Assembly: GCF_001719615.1 (NCBI RefSeq)
Contig: NZ_MDVX01000001.1
Coordinates: 124,001 to 188,000 of the forward strand
From: Neptunicoccus sediminis
GTDB lineage: Bacteria > Pseudomonadota > Alphaproteobacteria > Rhodobacterales > Rhodobacteraceae
Length of the DNA stretch: 64,000 nucleotides
Direction of reading: 5' to 3'
The position numbers and the translations under genes are program-made. Below are positions 25,607 through 34,890 of the stretch, piece after piece. How positions within the stretch are numbered: the stretch's first letter is position 1; the number at the start of each line of letters is the position of its first letter. The notes below the pieces were generated by a model. The model ran no database searches. It was not told the origin of the DNA and saw nothing but the letters and a program-made list of their open reading frames with translations.

Positions 25607-25855
25607 GCGCATTCCGGTCCCCCGCGCGGTGTGTATTGTGACCAAAACACCACAGAAAATGGCCTGGAACGTGCGCAAAAACCCTTTATTTCAAAGCGAT
25701 CACGACAATATTGCAACAAAAACATTGTCTTCGCGGTTCGCAAAGCACTCCTGAAAATTTTGTTGTCTGAATCGTAATTTGGCCCTAATTCAACGAAATC
25801 GGAAGCGACAAGAATTAACGGATTGCTCTCCGATTTATCTCAGGAAAAACCGACA

Positions 25856-26218
25856 ATGAACGTTTACCGTTTCACAGCTTTCGCAGCCGTGGCTGCGTCC
25901 GTTCTCGCCATGCCAGTTTCTGGCGCTTTTGCCGCTTCGCGTGACAAAGTAACCCTTGCCGTACCCAAAGGGCTCTGCGCGAAAGAAATCACAGAACTGG
26001 CAACGCAATCTATCAACAAACCCGCTTTCACAGTCTACGCCGCACCGCGTGTGCGCAATGCCAAAAAGCTGAACTGCGACCAGCCCGGACCCGAAATCAC
26101 CGTGGCCGCCTCCTCTTCCGCAGATCTGAAACTGGCTCGCAAAACCGCGCTCGCGACCTGTAATGCGACACGGGGCGTCCATGGCAGCTGCTTTATTATC
26201 GGCACACTGCGCAACTGA
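25856..26218 (+). CDS. Exported small protein, unknown
   Basis: 120 aa with a clear signal peptide (MNVYRFTAFAAVAASVLAMPVSGAFA, AFA cleavage). The mature part has conserved-looking GLCAKEITELATQSINKPAFTVYAAPRV and a C-terminal CNATRGVHGSC with two Cys, likely a disulfide. I do not recognise the family. Monocistronic, with a terminator following. About 240 bp upstream, after the asd terminator, hold only an AT-rich promoter-like region. Confidence 0.8.
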   Translation: MNVYRFTAFAAVAASVLAMPVSGAFAASRDKVTLAVPKGLCAKEITELATQSINKPAFTVYAAPRVRNAKKLNCDQPGPEITVAASSSADLKLARKTALATCNATRGVHGSCFIIGTLRN

Positions 26219-26242
26219 TACCGCTCCCCCTTTGACAGTCTT

Positions 26243-26278
26243 GCCCCGTCTGCATCCGCAGGCGGGGCCTTTCATTTT
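26243..26278 (+). terminator. Terminator after exported protein
   Basis: GCCCCGTCTGC pairs with GCAGGCGGGGC, followed by CTTTCATTTT. Confidence 0.8.
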
Positions 26279-26376
26279 CGGGTCGTCCAAGACGCGCCAA
26301 TTCGGTGCCGCGGGTTGAGTTTCCATTGCACCGGCATAGATTGACAGGCAATCACCTCAACGGAACGGGATTAGAA

Positions 26377-28059
26377 ATGAAACCAATTTTAGCCGCATTG
26401 TTCGCAACAACAGCTTTGCCTGTCTTCGCTGATACTATAATCCTCAAAACAGAGGTGACGGAGGCGCTGATTACCGGTCAGGGCGGTATCATCACCTATT
26501 CCGCGCCGGTGACTTTAGCCCCCGGCACCCATAGTCTGATCGCATATCTGCCTTTTGGCGGTTATGAAAGCTTCGTGCCAGAGGTACAGTTTCAAGGCGC
26601 GGATGGCATCCGCGTTATCTCTCAATCTGCCACAAACTTCCACGCGCCCCCAATCCGGCGCGCGCCATCCGCCGGTTTGAAAATCGCCATTGATGCGCGC
26701 GATAAGGCCCGCGCCGCGCTGCGCGCGTTTGAAGAAAGTTATGAGGAAAATCAGGCGTCTTTGCTGGCTGCTGAACTGAAACTGAAACTTGTGCGCAGCA
26801 CCGCCGAAACCGGTTTGGCCGGACAACGGGACGCGATCCAGGCGGACCAGATTACCGCCGTTGCGGATGCGATTGGCGAAACTGCCCGCGCTGCGCAACA
26901 ACGCATTGCTGCCATCAAGACCGAGCTGGACTCTATGGAGCCCCGCCGCCGCGAATTGCAGGATGATCTGACCCATGCCCAAGACATCGTAGAGCGATTG
27001 CAACCGCGCAGCCATGAGCAAATTCGCCAGATTACCACACGGATCGAAGTCACCGCGCCGCAAACGACGACCGTGGAATATGACAACCTGCAACCCGCTT
27101 ATTGGCAGCCGACATACGCGGCCGATCTGACCCAGACCGGCGCCAAAGGCACGCTGGAGCTACACCGCTCGGCCAAGGTCTCCGTGTTCCGCGAGGGGGA
27201 AAAACCGCTGCACAGTTGGGACGACGTCAAGATCACCCTGTCCACTGCCAACCTGCGGGACAGTACCGGAACGGTTATTCCCTACCCCGACCTAAAGCGG
27301 CTGGTGGAAGAGTCGAAGGCCCGTAAATCTGCACCTGTCATCAGCGACTACAACAGCGGCGACATGCGGGTGGAGGCTCCGGCAGCGGCGACAGCGATGG
27401 TAGAGGTGAGCGACGCACCAACCGGCGCAAATTTTGCCGGCCAGACGCTTCTGTTTGATCTGGGCGGCGGGCACAGTCTGGACTGGAGCACGACAACCAG
27501 TACCTTCAACATCGACACACTTGTCTTCCCGGCCGATCTCTACGGGATGGCGAATGCGGCGCGGGACGAAAACGCGTTCCTCTATACCGATCTTGAAAAT
27601 GACACAGGCGGTATTCTTCTGGCCGGGCAAGTGGACCTGTCCCGTGACGGTACACCGATCGGGACCAGCTATCTGCCCCGCCTGCGCCCGAACCAGACTG
27701 AACCGATCGGGTTGGGGCCGCTCTATGGCATTCGTCTGCAACGGGATATTCTTGGCGTTGCAGAAGGGGATAGCGGGTTTATTGCCTCTAAATCCGAAAT
27801 TAACCAGTCCTACAGAACCACGCTCTATTCTGCGCTGGACTATAATTTGCCGGTCAAGCTGCTCGACGTTGTGCCCACTTCCGAGGATGAAGACCTGAAA
27901 ATTCGACTGCAAGCCACGCCTGCACCGGACGAATTAAACCGCGACGGCAAACGTGGCGTACTGGTTTGGGATTTGGATCTGGAAGCCGGATCAACTCGGG
28001 AAGTCCTGTTTGAATACCAGATGAAATGGCCTGTCGGGAAAATGCCTGTTCCACGGTAA
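26377..28059 (+). CDS. MuiA-family protein (DUF4140/DUF4139)
   Basis: 560 aa with signal peptide (MKPILAALFATTALPVFA). N-terminal DUF4140-like domain (residues about 20-90, VTEALITGQGGIITYSAPVTL), a long coiled coil (about 105-230), then a DUF4139 region (ITTRIEVTAPQTTTVEYDNLQPAYWQPTYAADL to the end with VLVWDLDLEAGSTREVLFEYQMKWP). This matches the mucoidy-inhibitor MuiA family, exported proteins of unknown mechanism. Monocistronic; a perfect hairpin terminator follows. Confidence 0.9.
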   Translation: MKPILAALFATTALPVFADTIILKTEVTEALITGQGGIITYSAPVTLAPGTHSLIAYLPFGGYESFVPEVQFQGADGIRVISQSATNFHAPPIRRAPSAGLKIAIDARDKARAALRAFEESYEENQASLLAAELKLKLVRSTAETGLAGQRDAIQADQITAVADAIGETARAAQQRIAAIKTELDSMEPRRRELQDDLTHAQDIVERLQPRSHEQIRQITTRIEVTAPQTTTVEYDNLQPAYWQPTYAADLTQTGAKGTLELHRSAKVSVFREGEKPLHSWDDVKITLSTANLRDSTGTVIPYPDLKRLVEESKARKSAPVISDYNSGDMRVEAPAAATAMVEVSDAPTGANFAGQTLLFDLGGGHSLDWSTTTSTFNIDTLVFPADLYGMANAARDENAFLYTDLENDTGGILLAGQVDLSRDGTPIGTSYLPRLRPNQTEPIGLGPLYGIRLQRDILGVAEGDSGFIASKSEINQSYRTTLYSALDYNLPVKLLDVVPTSEDEDLKIRLQATPAPDELNRDGKRGVLVWDLDLEAGSTREVLFEYQMKWPVGKMPVPR

Positions 28060-28086
28060 CATGGTGTATTTCTAAGCAATTAAACT

Positions 28087-28120
28087 AAAAAGCGACCTTT
28101 CGGATGAAAGGTCGCTTTTT
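28087..28120. terminator. Bidirectional terminator
   Basis: AAAAGCGACCTTTC pairs perfectly with GAAAGGTCGCTTTTT around loop GGAT; A run and T run on opposite sides. Serves the MuiA-family gene and the convergent carbonic anhydrase gene. Confidence 0.92.
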
Positions 28121-28157
28121 ACATTTGGGGGTATTCGGGTTGAACCCGAAGCAAAGA

Positions 28158-28811
28158 TCAAACCTCGGTAAACTGCCCTTGGGCTGCGTCGTAGTGGGTC
28201 ATCTCTCCACTTTTGATGTTCACCGAAATACCGTGAAGCGTCAGGTCCTCTGCCTCAACACGCTCTCGCACGAACGGGAAGGTCATCAGGTTTTCCAGAG
28301 AGACAAGAACACTCTGGCGTTCCAGTTCCTTGATCTGCTCTTCCTCCTTTTCGGAAACCTTCACCGCCCGATCATATCCGGGGCGCAGAATGTCCATCCA
28401 GCGACCGACAAAGCTGGTGTCTTCGTCCATTTCAGGGGCCTGTCCGGAACACATTGCATGGCAGCCCGCAACACCACCGCATTGGGTGTGGCCCATGACA
28501 ATTACATTCACCACCCGCAGGGAATTGACCGCATATTCAATCGCCGCAGAGGTGCCGTGGTAGTCGCGGTTGGGTTCATACGGGGGAACCAGATTCGCGA
28601 TATTGCGATGGATGAAAAACTCACCCGTATCGGCGCCAAACAGGGAGGTTGCATTCACGCGACTGTCACAACAGGAAATTATCATGCCACGGGGATGCTG
28701 ACCTTCATCGGCCAGTTTCATATACCATGATTTGTTTTCCGAATAGGTCGTTGCCCGCCAGCCATAGTACCGCTTGACGAGGGAAGTTGGTAACGGTTTG
28801 GCAAATTCCAT
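28158..28811 (-). CDS. Beta-class carbonic anhydrase
   Basis: 217 aa. Zinc ligands Cys48 (in CCDSR), His108 and Cys111 (in GHTQCGG), with the Asp/Arg dyad D49-R51 for catalysis. Interconverts CO2 and bicarbonate in the cytosol. AGGAG before the ATG. Alone on its strand, facing the MuiA-family gene. Confidence 0.95.
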   Translation of the reverse strand: MEFAKPLPTSLVKRYYGWRATTYSENKSWYMKLADEGQHPRGMIISCCDSRVNATSLFGADTGEFFIHRNIANLVPPYEPNRDYHGTSAAIEYAVNSLRVVNVIVMGHTQCGGVAGCHAMCSGQAPEMDEDTSFVGRWMDILRPGYDRAVKVSEKEEEQIKELERQSVLVSLENLMTFPFVRERVEAEDLTLHGISVNIKSGEMTHYDAAQGQFTEV

Positions 28812-28952
28812 TGCGCGTAACTCCTGTGGTTTTGCAGTCTTTTCCTAAACTTTAGGCAAAATTACAACCATTTCAATTTTAGCAGGTAAGATTTTGGAAA
28901 CATCTCCACCCTAGTTTCCGGCTTGGGGACTAGAGAAGAAAGTGGGACCAAA

Positions 28953-29363
28953 ATGATGCTAACATCAATGAAAAAAAACAAGGTTGAGCGCCTGATGCTG
29001 ACAGAGCGGGCAGCGCTGGAAAAGACTGCACTTGATACATTGCAGACGAGTCTCGGGCAGGGGCAAAGCCGCGAGGTGGTAGAGCGTGCCGCCTGCGAAG
29101 TTTCCGACCGGCTCAACAGTCTGGAAGCCGCCCTGTCCAACGGGGATCTGGCAGCGGCGGGCCGACTCGCCAACAGTCTGATCGCGATCAGTCGGCAGAT
29201 CGGCTTGATCAGTTTTGCACAGGTAGCCGGTGATCTTGCGGGCGCGATTGACAACAATGATTACGTCGCAATCGCATCCATCAGCCGAAGACTGATCCGG
29301 CAGGCAGATGCAACCCTGTTTCAAGCCCTCGACTATGTGACCGAACACTTGTCTGAGCCGTAA
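28953..29363 (+). CDS. Helical protein, Hpt-like without the histidine
   Basis: 136 aa, all helical. The first third is charged (KKNKVERLMLTERAALEKTALDTLQTSLGQ). Then ALSNGDLAAAGRLANSLIAISRQIGLISFAQVAGDLAGAI has the length and hydrophobic pattern of an Hpt four-helix-bundle core, but the position of the phospho-His is Asn or Ser. This could be a histidine-less Hpt relative or just a helical bundle. A start at 28953 (MMLTS) or 28968 is possible. No operon partners. Confidence 0.65.
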   Translation: MMLTSMKKNKVERLMLTERAALEKTALDTLQTSLGQGQSREVVERAACEVSDRLNSLEAALSNGDLAAAGRLANSLIAISRQIGLISFAQVAGDLAGAIDNNDYVAIASISRRLIRQADATLFQALDYVTEHLSEP

Positions 29364-29582
29364 ACCTTACCACGGGATTAACCCGGACTGTCACACAGCA
29401 AGGCACGGCTTCAGGCAAATGCGCCCCCATCCGGTGGGGGCAACCGGAAGAGGGCCGGAGACAGATGTATCCGCAGTACGATCCGGACAGGGGGGTGTAA
29501 ACCGGAAGCGCGGGTTTGGACAACTGTCCCGTCAATCCTAGGATTAACCGCTATTCCTTAAGGAATGGTAAGCACGTTTCGA
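29364..29582. other. Intergenic region with a GC-rich hairpin
   Basis: About 220 bp between convergent genes. Contains GCCCCC/GGGGGC around TGGATG-like spacing near 29425-29442 and no coding sequence. No riboswitch consensus recognised. Confidence 0.4.
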
Positions 29583-30596
29583 TCAGATCGCCGCACCTTC
29601 CGCATAAAGCGCGGAAGCCGGTGCAATCCGGCCCGTTTCCAATCCGGCAAAATTATACTGTTTCGGGCAAAGCCGTTTGATAACAGCAGGATGGGCCGGA
29701 TCAGCAACGCCCAAACGCACCAGAAGCGCGGCTATGGCGGTTTCGGCCGCCCGTGTCGCGCCGTCCTGAATTTTCAGCGCGACACCCAATCCCCGCTCGG
29801 GAAGAATCGCAATGAACACACCTTCCGCGCCGGTTTTCACGACTGTGCGCCCGTCCATTGCCTCCATCAACTCGGTACAGGCGCGACCCTGACCTGCCAC
29901 CAGATCAGGATGCGCTTTCATCGCTGAGACCAGATCCTGCGCCGCTTGCCCGCGGATTTTTCCCAGCCCCGAAGGATCAGCCATCCGCGCCATCGCTGTC
30001 GCCAATCCGCGCAGCGTGCAGGCGTGGTTGGGCGCGGAACAGCCATCAATGCCATACCCCGGCGATGTCTCTCCGGTGATTTCCTCAAAGGCTGTCAGGA
30101 TCGCCTTTTGCACCGGATGTTCCGGATCTACATATTCGGCATCCGCACCCAAGTGTTTGTTTAGAGTCAAAAAACCGCTGTGCTTACCGGAACAGTTGTT
30201 GTGGGTGCGGTCATGTTTGCGACCCGCACGGATCAGCTCTTCCTGTTCTTCTTTCGCGCGTGGGAACTGCGGACCACACCGCAGGTCCGGCTCTCCGAGA
30301 TCCAGATCGCTAAGCCATTTCGACACACGGTCTGTGTGCACATGCGCACCTTCATGGGACGCGCAGGCAAGGGCGAACTGCTCTGGCGTTAATCCGAACC
30401 GCGCGGCGGCTCCGCTCTCGATCAGGGGCAATGCCTGCAGCATTTTGCACGAAGACCGCGGGTAGGTTACAGCGTCAATGTCCCCCCAGGCAGCGATCAC
30501 CTCCCCGCGTGAGTCGCAGACAACGGCACGGCCCTGATGGACAGACTCCAGAATATCTCCGCGCCACACTTCCGCCACATTCACCCATTCGCCCAT
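29583..30596 (-). CDS. L-asparaginase, Rhizobium (AnsA/ReAV) type
   Basis: 337 aa. Residues of the Rhizobium etli ReAV class are all in place at nearly the same numbers: Ser48 and Lys51 (SSCK), Ser80 (ASHEG), Cys135 and Lys138 (NNCSGKHSG) and a third Cys at 186 (DGCSAPN), the zinc site. Hydrolyses asparagine to aspartate and ammonia in the cytosol; unrelated to type I/II E. coli enzymes. Monocistronic. Confidence 0.94.
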   Translation of the reverse strand: MGEWVNVAEVWRGDILESVHQGRAVVCDSRGEVIAAWGDIDAVTYPRSSCKMLQALPLIESGAAARFGLTPEQFALACASHEGAHVHTDRVSKWLSDLDLGEPDLRCGPQFPRAKEEQEELIRAGRKHDRTHNNCSGKHSGFLTLNKHLGADAEYVDPEHPVQKAILTAFEEITGETSPGYGIDGCSAPNHACTLRGLATAMARMADPSGLGKIRGQAAQDLVSAMKAHPDLVAGQGRACTELMEAMDGRTVVKTGAEGVFIAILPERGLGVALKIQDGATRAAETAIAALLVRLGVADPAHPAVIKRLCPKQYNFAGLETGRIAPASALYAEGAAI

Positions 30597-30785
30597 GTTT
30601 ATGCTCCATTTTCCGCCGATTTCTGCGACTTTTTTGCCATGCTACTGGTCATTTACCTGACATTTGGATAGGAGAAAGGCCACAAGAAAACCACATTATT
30701 TTCGTAGAAAAGGGCCATCGCAATGATGAGACAACAGTCTGTACTTGTTTCAGCACACACTAAGGCGCGGAGGCTGAGGGAAATA

Positions 30786-31316
30786 ATGTTCCGTTCAATG
30801 GCATATACATGTGGTTTTATGGCCGTCTGTCTGGCAGCAGCCAGCGTTGCCTATGCACAGGATTCCACCAACCGCGTGGACGCCAAAACCGACTGGTCGG
30901 TCTTTGTCGAAGACCAACCCACCAAAGAATGCTGGGTTGTCTCCAAACCGACCAAAGTGGTGAACACCCGTGGCGGTAAAGTGGTTTCCGCACGGCGCGG
31001 CGACATCCTGTTGTGGGTGACATACCGTCCGGCCAATGGCATCAACGGGCAGGTCTCCTTTTCCGGCGGCTATCCTTTCGATCCGGACGAGCCTGTGAAT
31101 ATGCTGGTAGGTGACGCCAGCTTTGACCTGTTCGTAGACGGGGAATACGCCTGGCCTGCCACGGCAAATGACGATCAGAAAATCCGCGAGGCGCTGAAAC
31201 GTGGCGCATCCGCAATCATGACCGCGAAATCCAAGCGCGGTACACAAACCAAAGACACTTTCTCCCTGAGCGGCTTTACCGCTGCACTGGCAGAAGCCGA
31301 AAAACGCTGTAGCTGA
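30786..31316 (+). CDS. Invasion-associated locus B (IalB)-family exported protein
   Basis: 176 aa with signal peptide (AYTCGFMAVCLAAASVAYAQ). The mature protein (DWSVFVEDQPTKECWVVSKPTK... FSGGYPFDP...MLVGDASFDLFVDGEYAWP...AIMTAKSKRGTQTKDTFSLSGFTAAL) fits the IalB/Brucella-type family, periplasmic proteins of unclear role. GAGGG precedes the ATG at 30786; an in-frame start at 30723 adds a basic leader. Confidence 0.88.
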   Translation: MFRSMAYTCGFMAVCLAAASVAYAQDSTNRVDAKTDWSVFVEDQPTKECWVVSKPTKVVNTRGGKVVSARRGDILLWVTYRPANGINGQVSFSGGYPFDPDEPVNMLVGDASFDLFVDGEYAWPATANDDQKIREALKRGASAIMTAKSKRGTQTKDTFSLSGFTAALAEAEKRCS

Positions 31317-31412
31317 GCCGCAGCAGCCGACAAAACACAGGCATTCCCCCGCGTTGACGGTTATTTGACTCCGGCGGGTCTACCAAATGTCTGAAACATG
31401 CTATACCAACCT

Positions 31413-31438
31413 CCAATCCCCGTGATTGGGGGTTTTTT
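31413..31438 (+). terminator. Hairpin and T run just before rlmN
   Basis: CCAATCCCC pairs with GGGGGTTGG-like sequence (31413-31432) and six T follow (31433-31438), ending about 18 bp before the rlmN start. Either the terminator of the IalB-family gene or an attenuator of rlmN. Confidence 0.75.
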
Positions 31439-31455
31439 CAATGAGAGTTTCCAAT

Positions 31456-32637
31456 ATGTCCGCATCCGAACCCGCTGCTCCGATTACCCAAGACGTACTG
31501 ACCATCCCGCGCAAGCAGGACGGCAGCGCCTTGCCCAATCTTGTCGGCATGACCCGCGACCAACTGACAGAGGCGCTGGTCAATGTGGGCATCAAGGAAA
31601 AGCAGGTAAAGATGCGCCACGGCCAGATCTGGCAATGGCTCTACGTTAAAGGCGCGCGCAGTTTTGATGAAATGACCAACCTGTCCAAGGATATACGGGC
31701 AACCCTGGCTGAGAATTTCCAGATCGCACGACCCGAAATCGTGACCAAACAAGTGTCTACAGACGGCACCCGCAAATATCTGCTGCGCATTCAGGGCGGG
31801 CATGAGGTTGAGGCCGTCTACATCCCTGAAACCGATCGCGGCACGCTGTGCATTTCCTCGCAGGTGGGGTGTACGCTGACCTGTTCGTTCTGTCACACCG
31901 GCACGCAAAAACTGGTGCGGAATCTGACGGTTGCGGAAATCGTCGGGCAAATCCTTGTGGCGCGGGACGATCTGGAAGAATGGGACATCGCCCCCGGTGA
32001 AAAACGGCTGGTGTCCAACATCGTGCTGATGGGTATGGGCGAACCGCTCTACAACACTGACAATGTGCGCGATGCGATGAAGATCGCTATGGATGACAGC
32101 GGCATTGCCCTGTCCCGCCGGCGCATTACCCTGTCCACCTCGGGCATTGTCCCCGAGATCTACCGCGTCGGGGAAGAAATCGGCTGTATGCTCGCCATCT
32201 CTTTCCATGCCACCACGGATGACGTTCGGGACAAGCTGGTTCCCATCAACCGCAAGCACAAAATTGACGAACTGCTGCAAGCCTGCCGCGATTATCCGCG
32301 CCTGTCCAACGCAGAGCGGATTACCTTTGAATATGTCATGCTGAAAGACGTGAACGACAGCGACGAAGACGCCCGCCGTCTGGTGCAACTGATCGACGGT
32401 ATCCCCGCTAAGATTAACCTGATTCCCTTCAATCCCTGGCCCGGCGCCCCTTATGAGCGGTCCTCGAACAACCGGATCCATAAATTTGCCGACATCGTCA
32501 ATGCGGCCGGCTATTCCAGCCCCATCCGCAAACCGCGCGGCGAAGATATTATGGCCGCCTGTGGACAATTGAAGAGCGCAACGGAACGGGCTCGTAAATC
32601 ACGGGCGCAGATGGAACGTGGAATAAAGGGTCTATAA
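31456..32637 (+). CDS. rlmN: 23S rRNA (A2503-C2)/tRNA methyltransferase RlmN
   Basis: 393 aa. Radical-SAM cluster Cx3Cx2C in [11 protein letters not shown], the SAM-binding GMGEPL motif and the C-terminal catalytic Cys in MAACGQL. It methylates A2503 in 23S rRNA and A37 in some tRNAs, so affects ribosome accuracy. Start [15 protein letters not shown] matches Rhodobacterales homologues; two further in-frame ATGs lie upstream (31426, 31441). The next gene starts two bases after its stop. Confidence 0.96.
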   Translation: MSASEPAAPITQDVLTIPRKQDGSALPNLVGMTRDQLTEALVNVGIKEKQVKMRHGQIWQWLYVKGARSFDEMTNLSKDIRATLAENFQIARPEIVTKQVSTDGTRKYLLRIQGGHEVEAVYIPETDRGTLCISSQVGCTLTCSFCHTGTQKLVRNLTVAEIVGQILVARDDLEEWDIAPGEKRLVSNIVLMGMGEPLYNTDNVRDAMKIAMDDSGIALSRRRITLSTSGIVPEIYRVGEEIGCMLAISFHATTDDVRDKLVPINRKHKIDELLQACRDYPRLSNAERITFEYVMLKDVNDSDEDARRLVQLIDGIPAKINLIPFNPWPGAPYERSSNNRIHKFADIVNAAGYSSPIRKPRGEDIMAACGQLKSATERARKSRAQMERGIKGL

Positions 32638-32639
32638 GA

Positions 32640-33134
32640 ATGCGTTTTGTAGCTTTGCTGATGGCAGCCGCCATTGCCCTGTCGGCGTGCTCTCCGTCCA
32701 AATTCAAACGGTATAACGGACCACAGGTGACGCAGGTTCTGGTGGATAAATCCGACCGGAAGATGTGGTTGCTGCACGGCACCAAAGCGCTGGCAGAATT
32801 TGATGTGGATCTGGGCTTCGCCCCCGTGGGTCACAAAGAGTTTGAAGGCGACGGGAAAACTCCGGAAGGGGTGTATTTCATCGACCGGCGCAATCCGAAC
32901 AGCGCCTTTCACCTGTCGATCGGGATTTCTTACCCCAACGATCAGGACCGCGCCAAGGCAGCCGCTCTGGGCGAGTCACCGGGCGGAGATATTTTCATCC
33001 ATGGCGGGCCGGTGCTGTTCAAGGATAAAAACAAGGCCGACTGGACCGCTGGCTGTATCTCTGTGACGAACAAAGAAATGGAACGCATTTACGCCATGGT
33101 GCAGGACGGGACCCCGATTTATATCCGGCAATAA
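32640..33134 (+). CDS. L,D-transpeptidase-like lipoprotein (YkuD)
   Basis: 164 aa. Lipobox ALSAC at residues 13-17, then the YkuD domain: IHGGP, then DWTAGCISVTN with the catalytic Cys. YkuD enzymes cross-link peptidoglycan or attach proteins to it in the periplasm. The usual SHGC is TAGC here. Co-transcribed with rlmN (two-base gap). Confidence 0.9.
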   Translation: MRFVALLMAAAIALSACSPSKFKRYNGPQVTQVLVDKSDRKMWLLHGTKALAEFDVDLGFAPVGHKEFEGDGKTPEGVYFIDRRNPNSAFHLSIGISYPNDQDRAKAAALGESPGGDIFIHGGPVLFKDKNKADWTAGCISVTNKEMERIYAMVQDGTPIYIRQ

Positions 33135-33155
33135 CGCGGCCTTTTGGTTCAAACG

Positions 33156-33186
33156 AAAAACGCGCCTCAAGGGCGCGTTTTTTTTT
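33156..33186 (+). terminator. Terminator after the rlmN-YkuD operon
   Basis: AAAAACGCGCC/GGGCGCGTTTTTTTTT with loop TCAA. Confidence 0.92.
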
Positions 33187-33209
33187 GCGGCAGTTTTTTG
33201 GGTCGGGGC

Positions 33210-33698
33210 TTACGACCCGAGGATTTGGACCCACCAGATTTTGCCGTTGCTGTCCTGATGCCAACTGAACCCGAGACCGCGCGCCTGCGGATGCAAAATG
33301 CCGGCCCGTGTTACAGGATCGCGCATCCAGGCGTCTAGCGTTTCAAGGTCGTTTTCAAACGTCTCCGAGATATTTTCAGACAACATCCGGCCCTGATAGC
33401 CAGCCCGCTCCACCCGCTGGATCGGGTTGGACCCGTCAGAACCAAAGTGCCAAGGACGGTTCTGTCTGGAAATATCCCGCGCATGGGTCTTGGCAGCCGC
33501 GTTCAACTGCGAGGACAGTTGTACCGCTTCCAACCCCTGCGCCTGACGCACAGCATTGACCGCATCCAGATGGCGGTACTGGATTTTAGAGACATCACCG
33601 GCAGAAATCCGGAACACCTGACGCTGATTCGGATCAACCTCGGTACAGGCTGACACCGCAAACAACAGCGACAGAATGGTAACAGCAACACGAAACAT
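33210..33698 (-). CDS. CAP/SCP-domain lipoprotein
   Basis: 162 aa. Start MFRVAVTILSLLFAVSAC provides signal and lipobox (SAC); an ATG at 33719 adds seven residues. The mature part has the CAP pattern: LDAVNAVRQAQGLEAVQLSSQLNAAAKTHARDISRQNRPWHFG, SENIS, LDAWMRDPVTRAGILHP, GLGFSW. Typical secreted or periplasmic CAP proteins of unknown substrate. Lies between two YkuD genes, suggesting a cell-envelope cluster. Confidence 0.88.
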   Translation of the reverse strand: MFRVAVTILSLLFAVSACTEVDPNQRQVFRISAGDVSKIQYRHLDAVNAVRQAQGLEAVQLSSQLNAAAKTHARDISRQNRPWHFGSDGSNPIQRVERAGYQGRMLSENISETFENDLETLDAWMRDPVTRAGILHPQARGLGFSWHQDSNGKIWWVQILGS

Positions 33699-33875
33699 GG
33701 CAGTATTCCCCAAATGCAAGCTTCTCGAATAGAGATCTATTCTGCCTTAATGGTGTTTTAACGAATATTCAAATGGCCAATGGCCGCTAATCCCCGCATC
33801 GGCATTGTTTGAATTGAATCTGTGCCTTCAAAACACTAATTTGGTCCCGTAACCCATAAAGTACGGAATTTTCTT

Positions 33876-34496
33876 ATGTCTGATCCATTCAAAATGACCC
33901 GCCGTGCATTTTCTGGCTCCCTGCTCGCCACCGCTGCCCTTGGGCGCTCTGCTTTCGCGCAACAGACCAATGATCCGGTCGTGTTCAACCAGTTAAAACA
34001 GGAAAACCTCTCCAATCCGGAAACCGGCGCGGTAAAACGTAATATTTCGGGTTTTACCAATAAAGATTGGCGCCCCTATTTCTCCAACACCAGAAACGGG
34101 GTCATTCTGGTGGATACCCTCAGCCGCGCGCTGCATTTCTGGTCCGAAGACCTGTCTGTTTACAAACTCTACCCCACATCCGTCCCCGAAACACCAGAGC
34201 TGACCCGCACGGGGCGGACCTCGATCACGCGCAAACGGGTCGGACCGGACTGGCGTCCCACCCCCAATATGCTGAAACGCAATCCGGACTGGCCGAAATA
34301 CATCCCACCGGGCCCCGACAACCCGCTGGGCACCCATGCAATGTATCTCGGCTGGAAGTATTATCGCATCCACGGAACCCACGATACACGCAAAATCGGG
34401 CGTCGCTCTTCCAACGGATGCATCGGGCTTTTCAACGAGCACATAGAAGAATTATTCAACCTTTCAAGGGTCGGAACACAAGTGTTGCTTATTTGA
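33876..34496 (+). CDS. L,D-transpeptidase (YkuD), Tat-type signal
   Basis: 206 aa. MSDPFKMTRRAFSGSLLATAALG is a Tat-like signal. The catalytic motif HGTHDTRKIGRRSSNGCIGL has His and the SNGC nucleophile, standard for ErfK/YbiS/YkuD transpeptidases. Periplasmic peptidoglycan cross-linking is likely. No operon partners; the next gene begins 160 bp away. Confidence 0.93.
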   Translation: MSDPFKMTRRAFSGSLLATAALGRSAFAQQTNDPVVFNQLKQENLSNPETGAVKRNISGFTNKDWRPYFSNTRNGVILVDTLSRALHFWSEDLSVYKLYPTSVPETPELTRTGRTSITRKRVGPDWRPTPNMLKRNPDWPKYIPPGPDNPLGTHAMYLGWKYYRIHGTHDTRKIGRRSSNGCIGLFNEHIEELFNLSRVGTQVLLI

Positions 34497-34656
34497 CGAC
34501 ATCCGGTGTAACACTGCTTTGAAACGTCCATGTTCCAGTTGCAAAGCACATTTTTTGCTGCTTAAAACGCGTCACGAGGTACAGTCTTGGGTGCGTGCCG
34601 TGGGGTCATACTACCTTGTCCCCGATAAGCGGTACGCAGAACTTTGGAGAAATATT

Positions 34657-34845
34657 ATGAAAAAAATCGCACTGGCAGCAGCCATGTCCGTAGCCGCTTC
34701 CGCCGCTTTCGCTGGTAACGTTGAACCAGTAGTAGCACCTGTTGTTGAAGTTGTTGAAGAAACATCTTCTTCTTCTTCTTCCGGCGCTCTGCTGCCAATC
34801 CTGGCACTGCTGATCGTTGGCGCAGCTGTAGCAGCCGCTGACTAA
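34657..34845 (+). CDS. Small exported membrane protein with Ser tract
   Basis: 62 aa. Signal peptide (MKKIALAAAMSVAASAAFAG), a short acidic Val/Pro-rich linker (NVEPVVAPVVEVVEE), a run of six Ser encoded by repeated tct codons, then a hydrophobic helix (ALLPILALLIVGAAVAAA). A good ribosome site (TTTGGAGA) and a terminator frame the gene. Family unknown. Codons favour efficient expression; likely abundant. Confidence 0.8.
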   Translation: MKKIALAAAMSVAASAAFAGNVEPVVAPVVEVVEETSSSSSSGALLPILALLIVGAAVAAAD

Positions 34846-34890
34846 GCAATTCAAATCTGGCAGCTATAAGCAGCCAGTGAGAATTCGAAA

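Noticed and set aside
29364-29582. A riboswitch before the asparaginase or after the Hpt-like gene
   Set aside because: Only a simple GC hairpin is visible; no riboswitch core consensus, and both neighbours are convergent so it is not a leader.
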